From contig NZ_KB467824.1 of the NCBI RefSeq assembly GCF_000344615.1, forward strand, positions 1,266,592-1,330,591: 64,000 nt of DNA. Direction: 5' to 3'. Shown here piece after piece: positions 44,486 through 52,800 of the stretch (position 1 is its first letter; every line of letters starts with the position of its first letter). Under the pieces are notes generated by a model. That model made no database searches. It was not told the origin of the DNA and was given only the letters and a program-made list of their open reading frames with translations. Position numbers and translations under genes: made by a program. This DNA is from Janthinobacterium sp. CG3. GTDB taxonomy: Bacteria > Pseudomonadota > Gammaproteobacteria > Burkholderiales > Burkholderiaceae_D.

Positions 44486-46012
44486 TCATTTGTAACTGGC
44501 CATCCTTAAACGGCCCGTCGTACGAAACAGCGAGGCCAAGCCTTTAGTGTTTTGCTGCAGTTTTAAACCTATATAGCCGATAGCCAGCGCTCCATCTTGA
44601 GTCGACGACGGTTCGGTTATGCCCGACAGTAAAGTTTTGGCAACTTCCAGGTCGTTTAGGCTACCAAGCCGATCTTGTAGTTGGGAGAGGGCAGAAATGT
44701 AGTGCTTGACGGCCTTGTTAGGCAAAAGATCGGAAAAAAACTCTGCGGCGTAGCGCGCTTTTTTTGCAGCGATACGAACTCGGTGTCGTGCTGACGCATC
44801 GTGTTGATTGGCAGAATTGACGCGACTGATGAGGCGCTTCTCTGCCTTTTTGAGTAATGGCGTCATCCCATCAACGGCACGTTTTGCTAGCGCTGACTTC
44901 TTCGAGAGATGCTCTTCTTTTCGCCAAGCTCGTCCATGAAGCCAACCATTTAATTGCAATAAGAGTTCGGTGTAACGAGGCTCATGCAAGGAAAGTACGA
45001 GAGTTTGATGCAGCGACCTTGCTTGTGTTGTGGCCAGGGCTACGAGGCGCCCCTGGTTTGGCGTAGTAATTTCATCCAGTGTCGAGGTAGCCAGCACGTC
45101 CCAATCCCGCGTGGCTCCGAGTTCTCCAGCTAACCAATCCAAGCTGACGCGGACTTCAGGTGGGAGCTTTGCCAATGGCTCAAACATATCTAACAGCGCT
45201 CGCAACCGCCGCAGACCCACTCTCATCTGGTGGAGACTTTCGACGCTCTGATTCAAAACGCCAGGCATGTTGGCTTCCATTTGTTGTAAACAGTTAAACC
45301 CCATGCAACGGAACGCATTCTCTAGACTCATTTTAGGGAGAAGTTTCACACGTCCCGCCTTGACCGGTTCGGGTGGCCGATTTTCCAGCATTGCGTATCC
45401 TCGTGCTGCCTTACTATCGTTCGAAAGTTCCAACGGTATGTCTCTGTGCAACGCGAGCGCGAGGTCGAATAGTTGCGTCGGATTACCTTTTTTCAGTTCA
45501 AATTCCAGCTCTTCGATTGGTAAATTCTGACCTCTACAATCAATATTGCCGGAGTCCAGCGAACACTCGACTTGTTGGCCATCCGGTAGGTCCAAATTCC
45601 AAATCGTACGATGGGTGGTGTTTGTGAAGATGGGGTACAGATGCTCGGCAACATTCGGAGATCGCAAGAGTTTGGCGATGCGCTCTACCTTGATCTGCCG
45701 AGCAATTTCTGATGGCTGGGGAACGGCGCTTGAGAGAGCGGATTCCCATTCACCGCGCTGATGCAGAGATGCAGAGCTGACAGAAGCGGTCTTCACCGTC
45801 TGAGTCCGTATTGAGCCTTCTTCTGACAGTCCATCCTCCCTCACGCGCAACGTAACCCCGTGCCTCCATAAATCCAATTTTTTAGTATCGTAGTACGTGT
45901 CTACAAGTTGATGTTCGGACGGGACGGCGCGAGCGTTATCGACAAGGAGTGGATGTTCATAGATGCGCGAGCGATCAATAGCGTCAATTTTTAGTTTGAG
46001 TTCGGTTTCCAT
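44486..46012 (-). CDS. CYTH-CHAD domain protein
   Basis: Protein of 508 residues. The N-terminal CYTH (triphosphate tunnel) domain begins METELKLKI, the ExExK signature, with YYDTKKLDLWRHGVTLRVRE near residue 42, and runs to about 200. The CHAD domain follows (about 220-500) with conserved His/Arg helices such as SLHQMRVGLRRLRALL and HRVRIAAKKARYAAEFF, the polyphosphate-binding face. The pair suggests inorganic (poly)phosphate or triphosphate metabolism. Its G+C content is clearly lower than that of the exopolysaccharide and NRPS genes, consistent with later acquisition. Confidence 0.88.
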   Translation of the reverse strand: METELKLKIDAIDRSRIYEHPLLVDNARAVPSEHQLVDTYYDTKKLDLWRHGVTLRVREDGLSEEGSIRTQTVKTASVSSASLHQRGEWESALSSAVPQPSEIARQIKVERIAKLLRSPNVAEHLYPIFTNTTHRTIWNLDLPDGQQVECSLDSGNIDCRGQNLPIEELEFELKKGNPTQLFDLALALHRDIPLELSNDSKAARGYAMLENRPPEPVKAGRVKLLPKMSLENAFRCMGFNCLQQMEANMPGVLNQSVESLHQMRVGLRRLRALLDMFEPLAKLPPEVRVSLDWLAGELGATRDWDVLATSTLDEITTPNQGRLVALATTQARSLHQTLVLSLHEPRYTELLLQLNGWLHGRAWRKEEHLSKKSALAKRAVDGMTPLLKKAEKRLISRVNSANQHDASARHRVRIAAKKARYAAEFFSDLLPNKAVKHYISALSQLQDRLGSLNDLEVAKTLLSGITEPSSTQDGALAIGYIGLKLQQNTKGLASLFRTTGRLRMASYK

Positions 46013-46251
46013 ATTTTCTATTTCCCATTGTCATTTCGAGAGCCTTAACAGATGTATTTTGGAGAGCCGGCAGCTCCATCCTTGGCTGAAATGGTATCAC
46101 CGCCGAATTTGTAAGACATTCCAATTCCGCGCAAAAATCTATCGGAAACGAAATGTAGTTAGCCAACCCGGCAGGCTTGACGCTCAGATCGCCGTTTCAT
46201 GGCAGTTGCCTCGCTCGACATTAGTTGCTGATTAGCGTATGGCGGAACGCC

Positions 46252-46283
46252 GCCCGTCGGAAAACAAGTGTTTTCCGACGGGC
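46252..46283. repeat. Perfect 14-base inverted repeat (strong hairpin)
   Basis: Arms GCCCGTCGGAAAAC and GTTTTCCGACGGGC are separated by AAGT. No T-run follows, so it is not a standard terminator. The inner GGAAAAC/GTTTTCC is shared with the res-like repeat 83 bases downstream, suggesting a transposon-linked site. Confidence 0.65.
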
Positions 46284-46334
46284 CAGCAGGCGACACCGGA
46301 AGCTCACATGTGAAGGGTGGTGAATAGCTGAAAA

Positions 46335-46401
46335 ATGTGCGGAAAACTATGTCGTCATGATGTAGCATACGCCAACCACACATCACAGGTTTTCCGCACA
46401 T
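46335..46401 (+). promoter_or_regulatory. res-like inverted repeat upstream of the resolvase gene
   Basis: Arms ATGTGCGGAAAAC (46335-46347) and GTTTTCCGCACAT (46389-46401) are perfect inverted repeats 41 bases apart; the right arm contains the tnpR start codon. In Tn3-family elements the resolution site and the autoregulated tnpR promoter lie exactly here. Assignment to res is inferred from position and symmetry. Confidence 0.65.
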
Positions 46402-46978
46402 GCTTGTCGGGTACATGCGAGTTTCGTCCGAGCCAGACCGCCAAAACACTGATCTGCAGCGCGACGCCCTGTTGGCGGCGGGCGTCGACGCTCGACACCT
46501 GTTTGAGGATCGAGCTTCCGGTGCCAAGGATGATCGGCCCGGCTTGGTCCAGGCGCTTGGATTCGTGCGGTCTGGCGATGTGCTCGTTGTCTGGAAGCTG
46601 GACCGACTCGGACGCTCGCTGCAGCACTTGCTCACTATCGTGAACACGCTAAAGGATAGACAGGTTGCTTTTCGTTCTCTTACCGAAGGCATGGATACCA
46701 CGACAGCATCAGGCGAATTACTGTTTCATGTGTTCGGCGCGCTCGCCCAGTACGAACGCGCCTTGACCAAGGAGCGCGTGACCGCCGGACTCGCAGCCGC
46801 GCGCCGACGCGGCCGTGTCGGTGGTCGTCCGCCAGCGATTACCGGTGAGAAGCTGGACTCCATTGTTACTGCTCTGAACGGTGGGATGTCCAAGGCCGCC
46901 GTCTGCCGAACATTCGGCGTCAAGCGAACCACGTTGATCGAAACCATCGCACGAATCGGCGAAATCGGGTCAACGTAA
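46400..46978 (+). CDS. tnpR: Tn3-family resolvase (serine recombinase)
   Basis: Serine recombinase of 192 residues that resolves transposon cointegrates at res. The catalytic Ser9 is in GYMRVSS, followed by the resolvase blocks FEDRASGAKDDRPGL, VVWKLDRLGRSLQHL and EGMDTTTASGELLFHVFGALAQYER, the long E-helix, and a C-terminal helix-turn-helix (about 150-188). It seems intact. The transposase remnant begins 3 bases after its stop, the usual tnpR-tnpA order of some Tn3-family elements. Confidence 0.92.
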   Translation: MLVGYMRVSSEPDRQNTDLQRDALLAAGVDARHLFEDRASGAKDDRPGLVQALGFVRSGDVLVVWKLDRLGRSLQHLLTIVNTLKDRQVAFRSLTEGMDTTTASGELLFHVFGALAQYERALTKERVTAGLAAARRRGRVGGRPPAITGEKLDSIVTALNGGMSKAAVCRTFGVKRTTLIETIARIGEIGST

Positions 46979-46981
46979 CGC

Positions 46982-47597
46982 ATGCCACGCCGCTCAATAC
47001 TTTCCGCAACTGAGCGGGACAGCCTACTGGCGCTCCCGCAAAGCCAAGACGACCTGATCCAGCATTACAGCTTTACCGAGTCCGATTTGTCCTTGATTCG
47101 GCAGCGCCGAGGCGACGCCAATCGGCTCGGCTTTGCCGTCCAGTTGTGCCTGCTGCGTTATCCGGGCTATGCACTGGCGGTCGACATGCCGGTGCCGGAC
47201 GTGATCATCCAGTGGATATCCCGTCAGATACAAAGCGATGCCGAGGCTTGGCCGCAGTATGGCGTGCGTGATCAGACCAGACGCGAACATTTCCAGGAAT
47301 TGCGCGCCTACCTCAGCTTGTCCGCGTTTAGCTTGCCGGATTTTCGCAAGCTGTCGTACAGCCTTGCTGACCTCGCCATGCAGACTGATAAAGGGCTGGT
47401 GCTCGCGGCCAAAGCCTTGGAGACGCTGCGGCAGCGGAACGCGGGATACCGGCAAGCTGAAAGACGAATCCCTGCTTCAGTTCCTTGCGCCGCTCGGATG
47501 GGAGCACATCAACCTGACCGGCGATTACGTTCGGCATCAGAACCGGATGATCGACGAGGGGCAATTTCGGCCGCTACGAACGCATGAAAAACCTTAG
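46982..47597 (+). pseudogene. tnpA: Tn3-family transposase with internal deletion
   Basis: Only the two ends of a normally about 1000-residue transposase remain. The N-terminal part (46982 to about 47440: DUF4158-type DNA-binding region with [40 protein letters not shown]) is fused, with a frame change, to the C-terminal tail (to 47597: [25 protein letters not shown]). All catalytic DDE residues lie in the missing middle, so it cannot transpose. The junction is near CTGCGGCAGCGG at about 47428-47440. Confidence 0.85.
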
Positions 47598-47722
47598 CGT
47601 GCTATTTTTTTCTTTTTCCCTGCTCTTCCCTACACGTTCGGCATGCCGGTCAGTTAGGTGGCTCCGGCGTAGGAATAGTTAAAACCAACGGCGTAACCCC
47701 GGGGGCCAACCTTACGGCCTTC

Positions 47723-47757
47723 CCCCGGCTCTTTGCCTTTGGTTGATTTTTTAGCGC
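47723..47757. repeat. Copy B of the 34-base element at 37172-37205
   Basis: Same CCCCGGCTCTTTGCCTT start and TTTTTTAGCGC end. Here it covers the stop codon of the kfrA-like gene (47751-47753). Confidence 0.55.
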
Positions 47758-48782
47758 TTCCGGCTCGCCAACTGCGCTTGCAGCCCAGCTTTTTCCTCGA
47801 TCAGCGTCAAACGCGCTGCCTCTTGGCTGTTTTCCTTGTTCTCCGCCTGGCGCAGGCGTTCGCCGAGTAGTTCCGCCTGGTGCTGGCGGCCCGCCAGGGC
47901 GATGCGCGCTTCGGTCAGCGCCGTCTGCGTGGTGGCGAGTTTTCCGGCGAGGGCGGCGCCGGCCGCCGACGCCTCTTTGAATTGATAGGCCAGTTGGTCG
48001 CGCTCCGGCCGCATCGCGGCGAGGTCACCCTGGAGGGCGTCGGCGGCCTCGCGCCAGCGGTCCTGCTCAAGCTGCGATTGCGCCAGTTGCGTCTCCCGCT
48101 GGATCAGGGCCGCTTGCTGGATCTGCCCGTGCTGGCGGGCGCCAGCCAGATCCTGCTCCAAGCGCGCTACGCGCTGGTCCGCCGCCTGGCGTTCCTCGGT
48201 GCGCTGTGCCGCCGTCGCGTGCTGGTAGTGCTCGAACTGCGTGCGGGCCTGCGCCAGTTGCTGGTTCAGCGCGGCCACCTCGGCGGCGCGGTCGGCCAGG
48301 CGCGCGCGCAGGCCGGCGTTGTCGCTTTCCAGCCCGGCCAGCGTAATGGCGCCGCTGTGGTGCTCAGCGCGCAGCTGCGACAGCTCGTCCTTGGTCTGGG
48401 CCAGATCGGCGGCCAGCGCCAGCTTGGTCTGCGACAGGTTGCGGTTGTCCGCCTGGCTTTGCTCCAGGCGCTCGGCGGCGCCCTGTAACGCGATACGCTG
48501 GGCTTCGCTTGCCTGCGCCAACTGCAGGCCGACGTCCGCCTGCAGCTTCTGATACAGCCCTTTGACGGCCAGCAGCAATTCGGCGGGCACGCCGGTTTCA
48601 GCCGCCACCACGGATTCCTGATGCTCGACCTTCCAGCGCTTGAGCAGGGGCGCAATGGTGCTTTTACTACCAGTGCCGCCCAAGGCCTCGCGGACGCTGT
48701 CGACGGTGGGGTTTTTGCCCTCGGCGGCCACTTTTTCGGCGGCTTTCATAACGTGGGAATACAGGATACCGATGCGTGCCAT
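47751..48782 (-). CDS. KfrA-like coiled-coil DNA-binding protein
   Basis: Protein of 343 residues. Residues 1-75 form a KfrA_N-type DNA-binding domain (MARIGILYSHVMKAAEKV, then GKNPTVDSVREALGGTGSKSTIAPLLKRWK). Residues about 85-340 are one long Gln/Ala/Leu/Glu-rich coiled coil. KfrA proteins of plasmids bind their own promoter and support stable inheritance; chromosomal relatives often ride on integrated mobile elements. ATG 48782 matches family starts; ATG 48794 and the frame to 48833 are alternatives. It lies next to the Tn3 remnant and faces away from the unknown gene downstream. Confidence 0.8.
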   Translation of the reverse strand: MARIGILYSHVMKAAEKVAAEGKNPTVDSVREALGGTGSKSTIAPLLKRWKVEHQESVVAAETGVPAELLLAVKGLYQKLQADVGLQLAQASEAQRIALQGAAERLEQSQADNRNLSQTKLALAADLAQTKDELSQLRAEHHSGAITLAGLESDNAGLRARLADRAAEVAALNQQLAQARTQFEHYQHATAAQRTEERQAADQRVARLEQDLAGARQHGQIQQAALIQRETQLAQSQLEQDRWREAADALQGDLAAMRPERDQLAYQFKEASAAGAALAGKLATTQTALTEARIALAGRQHQAELLGERLRQAENKENSQEAARLTLIEEKAGLQAQLASRKR

Positions 48783-48800
48783 AAGCCCATCCATGAAATA

Positions 48801-48843
48801 ACGTAACGTATTACGTGATACGTAATTATACATAAAATTACGT
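48801..48843 (-). promoter_or_regulatory. Palindromic operators upstream of the kfrA-like gene
   Basis: Two inverted repeats lie in the AT-rich leader: ACGTAA-CGTA-TTACGT (48801-48816) and ACGTAATT-N8-AATTACGT (48820-48843). KfrA proteins are known to repress their own genes at such repeats. The same decamer ACGTAACGTA occurs near 44410, upstream of the DUF3562 gene. Confidence 0.6.
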
Positions 48844-49261
48844 TAAAAAAGTTGCCTTCTTCAAGCTTTATAACATCTGATAATGTTGATTATCGTGAGT
48901 TATGAAGCCGATAGAACGGATTTTTCATGTTCTGCCCGGTACATCTCCAGTCCATGACTTATTGGAACCGGCCCTCGTCTACGTCGAATTCGCGGTTCCT
49001 CTGGCGCGTTGCGTTCGTGTCACTGCTCGTGTTCGCGGCGGGGCCAACCAGCCACCACCCAAAGCGAAAGCGCACCCTGGTCCGCTGTGCGAAGGCCGTT
49101 GGACTGGAGGGTAATTATGTCGGCGGTAAGATTGACGAAAATGCAATTTGTCATCCTTTCACGCACGAGCGGACCAATAAGTCGGCTGTGCCATCCACGA
49201 TACTGCCTTGTTACTTGTGTTACGTGGGAGCCAACTCCTACCATGAATTCCGGACTACCCG
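48844..49261. other. Gene-poor spacer in the accessory island
   Basis: 418 bases without a supported gene. Small open frames here have poor composition. It is bounded by the kfrA-like promoter on the left and an unknown gene on the right. Confidence 0.4.
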
Positions 49262-50173
49262 ATGTATAAAAGGATGATTATGCCTCCCAGGACAATGCAA
49301 GAACGTAATGAATATGCTGCGCTGTTCAGTGGCAGCCTTGACGCCGCACTATCCCGACATGCAGCGGATCGGATACTACATTTCTTCTTTTTTTGCTTCT
49401 ATGTTGAGATCACTTGCGATTACCTTGCTATTTATAATGTCTGCATATTGCCAAAAGATGCCATTAGTCCTCACGCAACGCATCAGGTCGACAAGGGGGT
49501 GCGAAACAAAGCGATGGAAAAGTTGGATGTATACTCTTCCGCTCCGGCGAATTTGACAGTCACTGGACACGGTAGTATGGATGCGGCCCATACAAACAAT
49601 CTTGGTCTGACTGATCCCTTTGTTCGAGCCTGCGAGAAATATGCGATTAGTGATCAACTCTTAGGGCGACTCTACACTTGTTGCGAGAATTTTTGTAGCA
49701 ACACGACGCTTTTACCGCAGTCAATTAACTTGGGCCCGGACAAAGTAGTTGATCAAGTTCATCGAGATATGTATAACGAAATTTTTTCAATGTCGAGCAA
49801 AAAGCCTCGCATTACGGAAGGTAAAGTCTGCCATTATTTAAACCATGCATCAAACCTTCTTCAGGAAATGGCAATCAAAAAAGTGGAGAAGAATGTGTTG
49901 GCGGAAACTGCTGGGTATTATATCGCGGGAATTAATAGCGTAGTTCACAAGATAGTTGAGATTGTGGGGGATGAAGCGGATCTGGTCGTCTCAGCGATCA
50001 ATACTCACATAAAAAGCAATAGATTAGTTGATGCACTCGACTATGTCGCAAGCCCAAAGATGCAGCAGAGGGTTCATGAATCGCCAACCCGCTTTCGGCA
50101 ACCGGGCTATAACAGCGCAAGCGTGGCCCCTGCAGTCTCGCCAGACACCGATGTCGATATGGGTCCCTGGTAG
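49262..50173 (+). CDS. Hypothetical protein, not recognised
   Basis: Open frame of 303 codons with low G+C and codon use unlike the flanking loci. Residues 85 to the end look protein-like and helical (for example QVHRDMYNEIFSMSS and EMAIKKVEKNVLAETAGYY), ending in a Pro/Asp-rich tail DTDVDMGPW. The first 84 residues contain a run of aromatic and Cys residues and may be untranslated; ATG 49514 is a possible real start, giving 219 residues. No domain, signal peptide or catalytic motif was recognised. Its neighbour is the Asp-zincin protease gene 194 bases downstream, in the same direction, so the two may be functionally linked. Confidence 0.5.
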   Translation: MYKRMIMPPRTMQERNEYAALFSGSLDAALSRHAADRILHFFFFCFYVEITCDYLAIYNVCILPKDAISPHATHQVDKGVRNKAMEKLDVYSSAPANLTVTGHGSMDAAHTNNLGLTDPFVRACEKYAISDQLLGRLYTCCENFCSNTTLLPQSINLGPDKVVDQVHRDMYNEIFSMSSKKPRITEGKVCHYLNHASNLLQEMAIKKVEKNVLAETAGYYIAGINSVVHKIVEIVGDEADLVVSAINTHIKSNRLVDALDYVASPKMQQRVHESPTRFRQPGYNSASVAPAVSPDTDVDMGPW

Positions 50174-50367
50174 TGATGTAAAGAAAATGACGCGGCAGTT
50201 TGGTCGATTGCGACTCACTAGCGGTAAGTATCGACACATATAGACGAGTTAGACATTAGCCGCGATGTGCAGGCAGTCCAGTTGCCGGCGAGGCGGAGGG
50301 GCCAAATATCGCCGGCGGCGCTCAGCGAAATCAAGGACAAGCGAAGCTCTGGAGAAGGAAGAGAATC

Positions 50368-51339
50368 ATGACAAAGACGGACGAACAGAGAGTATGGGAA
50401 ACACTGGAGTACCTGCCAGTTTTGTTCATGGAAAAAATACGTGGACTTGCTGTTCAAACCATATTGAAGCAGTGGACAAAACAGCAAAACCTCGCATTGC
50501 TCAGCGAAAGGCTATCGCTCGGCGGGTGGCATCCTTGTTCCAGTGCATCGGACGTGAACCTGCGCCATACCCGGCGGGCGCTCTTACTTGCTTTTGAATA
50601 CAATCGTCTTCCTCTGCTAAAGACACTCGTTTCAAGCATGAGTATGGCCGATACAAAACAAAGATTTTTGAAACAGTGTGATTTAATTAATCCTGTCATA
50701 GCGCTCGGCGCCACGACGCTTGCCGCCTCCTTCAATTATGCAACCGAGTCGGAGAAGTTGTGGGCATTGGGCGCTGGCGGAGAGGTGCGCCCAAGATTGA
50801 ACGCCGGGGTGGCGGCGCTGTGGCGAGTGCCAAGCGACCGGAACGAGCGGCTCCGATTTGAAAAATGGTTTGGAACGTTTTCGGGAAATAGGTACGACCT
50901 GGTTTTGCGAAACTTTGAAATCATTCGAGCCAGCACGAAGGGATACCGGCTTTATTATAGAGGCGATCGTCTGACGAATAATTCTATAGAACGTATACCA
51001 CCTCATAACGAGGAAATGCCTATCCGTAAAGTGGTGGACTCGGCCGGTTTTTATTCACCTGATGAGCAACGAGACAGTGACCCGCAAAACTGCCATATCT
51101 TCCTCGGCAGTCCCTTTTGGGGTCCCGCCGTAACATGGAAGGGGCAAGAAGGTGTGAGTACATCGCGATGTGCAGTTCTCATTCACGAACTGACGCATTG
51201 TTTATGTGGCACCTTGGATAAATTGGGCACATCGAAAGGGTACGGAAGTGATAACTGCAAAAACTACGCCGCCAGAAACAGTCCGGATGTACTGCGTAAT
51301 GCGTCGAATTACCAGTGGTATATCGACGAGTTTTCTTAA
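50368..51339 (+). CDS. Putative Asp-zincin (M35-like) metallopeptidase
   Basis: Protein of 323 residues with a C-terminal zinc protease domain. HELTH (His273, Glu274, His277) is followed closely by GTLD (Asp284 as third zinc ligand) and YG (292-293), then NCKNYAARNS and NASNYQWYIDEF, which together fit the M35/lysine-specific 'Aspzincin' pattern HExxH ... GTxDxxYG. Two extra residues lie between the Asp and YG. The N-terminal 150 residues show no known fold and no signal peptide, suggesting export by another route or use as an effector/toxin. AGGAAGAG precedes ATG 50368. Codon use and G+C mark it as part of the acquired island. Confidence 0.72.
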   Translation: MTKTDEQRVWETLEYLPVLFMEKIRGLAVQTILKQWTKQQNLALLSERLSLGGWHPCSSASDVNLRHTRRALLLAFEYNRLPLLKTLVSSMSMADTKQRFLKQCDLINPVIALGATTLAASFNYATESEKLWALGAGGEVRPRLNAGVAALWRVPSDRNERLRFEKWFGTFSGNRYDLVLRNFEIIRASTKGYRLYYRGDRLTNNSIERIPPHNEEMPIRKVVDSAGFYSPDEQRDSDPQNCHIFLGSPFWGPAVTWKGQEGVSTSRCAVLIHELTHCLCGTLDKLGTSKGYGSDNCKNYAARNSPDVLRNASNYQWYIDEFS

Positions 51340-51724
51340 GTTTTTTGAGTTAACCGTAAGGAACAGGTAGTGATTGAACTGACGGCTGCCGCCTTGTTCC
51401 ATCAATGCCGCCCATGACCTGTCACCCGAAGTTAAACGCACACACGCAAACTGTTGCAGTCCGAATTTTTGATGTCGCTACCCAGCATAGAGAACTGGAA
51501 CAGCTTGCGTTCGCCTGACAGGATTTTTTGTGACACTGGTTGCGCCAGTTCCAATCGCAGTGGAATATAGAGAAAAAGTACAATCGGGCTTTTCAAGGCC
51601 GCCGTCGCCCTCGGCGTCACATTTGCCCTGGTCCCAGGCAGGCCAGACACCGTCCGCCAAAAAAATTCGCCCACACCAAAAGAAACGTTGCAAAAATAGT
51701 CAACATCTGCCATGATTTGTAAAC
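51340..51724. other. Gene-poor spacer between the island and the siderophore locus
   Basis: 385 bases with only short overlapping open frames on both strands (largest at 51432-51743, minus), none resembling a protein. Likely the right boundary of the accessory island. Confidence 0.4.
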
Positions 51725-51747
51725 GCGAATCATTATCATTCATTAAG
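51725..51747 (+). promoter_or_regulatory. Fur box upstream of the ECF sigma gene
   Basis: GAATCATTATCATTCATTA (51727-51745) matches the Fur consensus built of repeated ATCATT/AATGAT hexamers. It ends 24 bases before the sigma factor start, so iron-bound Fur should repress it. Confidence 0.8.
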
Positions 51748-51769
51748 CTTCCAGCAGATAGCGCCTCAT

Positions 51770-52273
51770 ATGACCACCGGCTCCGAAATCCGTCAGCTCT
51801 TTATCCTTTCCCGCGCCCAGTTGCGGGACGCTGCCGCGCGCATCCTAGGCTGCCGGCAGCGTGCGGAGGACGTAGTGCAAGACGCCTACCTGAAGCTGGC
51901 GGACGGTATCGAAGAGCTGCAAATACTCAACCCGGGCGCCTATCTGTTCCAACTGGTACGCAACTTGGCGATCGACCGTCACCGCCGTAGCGCCTTCGAG
52001 CTGCAAGTGTTCGCGCCCGAGGACGATGGGCTGCACGTCGGCTCGGCAGCGGCTACGCCCGAGGCCAACGCCATCCATACCCAGCACCTGGTGCTGGTAG
52101 CGCGCGCCCTATCCGGACTGCCGGAGCGCACCCGCGCCGCGTTCGAACTGCACCGCCTGGGTGGCAAGACCCAACGCGAGGTGGCGGCCGACCTTGGTAT
52201 TTCCACCACGCTGGTCAATTTCATGATCCGCGACGCCATGTTGTGCTGCCGCGACGCTCTGCGCGCGGCTTGA
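51770..52273 (+). CDS. FecI/OrbS-type ECF sigma factor
   Basis: Extracytoplasmic-function sigma factor of 167 residues. Sigma-2 region: ILGCRQRAEDVVQDAYLKL and GAYLFQLVRNLAIDRHRR (promoter opening and -10 recognition). Sigma-4 region: LSGLPERTRAAFELHRLGGKTQREVAADLGISTTLVNFMIRDAM (helix-turn-helix, shown in parts). It resembles iron-starvation sigma factors that turn on siderophore genes. A Fur box lies upstream, and a TAAA-N17-CGTC promoter of the type used by OrbS/PvdS lies before mbtH, its expected target. A FecR-type fragment follows by 115 bases. Confidence 0.9.
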   Translation: MTTGSEIRQLFILSRAQLRDAAARILGCRQRAEDVVQDAYLKLADGIEELQILNPGAYLFQLVRNLAIDRHRRSAFELQVFAPEDDGLHVGSAAATPEANAIHTQHLVLVARALSGLPERTRAAFELHRLGGKTQREVAADLGISTTLVNFMIRDAMLCCRDALRAA

Positions 52274-52388
52274 TCCCAGCATTCCACCACCGCGCCGAAA
52301 AAAGCCGGTAACCGCCGGTATGCTGTTGATATAATTGTTGCGCGCCGCCGACCGGGATGGCGCATTCGATTCCTCTATCAACGACGCC

Positions 52389-52592
52389 ATGACCACAACC
52401 ACAGACGCCGACGCGCATTGGCAGACAGCCCTGGACTGGATCCAACGCCGGCACGAAGACGACTTTGACGCCGCCGCCCAGGCCGAACTGGCGGCATGGT
52501 TGAATGCCGCACCCGCACATCGGCATGCCTATGACGAGGCGTGCAGGGTCTGGCTGGCGGCGGGCCTGGTGCCGCCGTCCGACCCCGCATAG
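52389..52592 (+). CDS. Short FecR-like protein (DUF4880 domain only)
   Basis: Protein of 67 residues corresponding only to the N-terminal cytoplasmic anti-sigma part of FecR: HWQTALDWIQRRHEDDFDAAAQAELAAWL followed by AHRHAYDEACRVW (given in parts), the DUF4880 signature. The membrane segment and periplasmic FecR domain are absent, and no remains follow the stop. Either it acts as a free cytoplasmic modulator of the neighbouring sigma factor or it is a truncated gene. ATG 52389; an extension to 52335 in frame lacks support. Confidence 0.72.
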   Translation: MTTTTDADAHWQTALDWIQRRHEDDFDAAAQAELAAWLNAAPAHRHAYDEACRVWLAAGLVPPSDPA

Positions 52593-52657
52593 CAGGCCTG
52601 CGCACGGCCGGCGCCACCGCCACACACTTGAATTGCCGCGCCGTCGCCCGACGACCG

Positions 52658-52721
52658 CATCCATCCGTCCATCCATCCATCCATTCATCCGGCCGGCCGG
52701 GGCCAGGCGTACCCCCCCCCC
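52658..52721. repeat. Tetranucleotide repeat and C10 run upstream of mbtH
   Basis: An (ATCC)n-type array of about eight units with two single-base variants covers 52658-52690; ten consecutive C follow at 52712-52721. Both are length-unstable sequence types located 80-140 bases upstream of the -35 element of the mbtH promoter. The whole gap 52593-52900 has no supported gene. Confidence 0.65.
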
Positions 52722-52800
52722 ATTTTCCCTGCAGCGACCCGACCGCGCGCCAGCGCCACGGGCCAAGTGCGCGCGCGATTACGCTATCGCTGCAAAGCGC

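Noticed and set aside
48902..49277. Short plus-strand frames between kfrA and the unknown gene
   Set aside because: Overlapping frames with unnatural composition and no start signals.
51432..51743. 103-codon minus-strand frame before the sigma factor
   Set aside because: No ribosome-binding site, no recognisable fold, and it would run over the Fur box; treated as non-coding.
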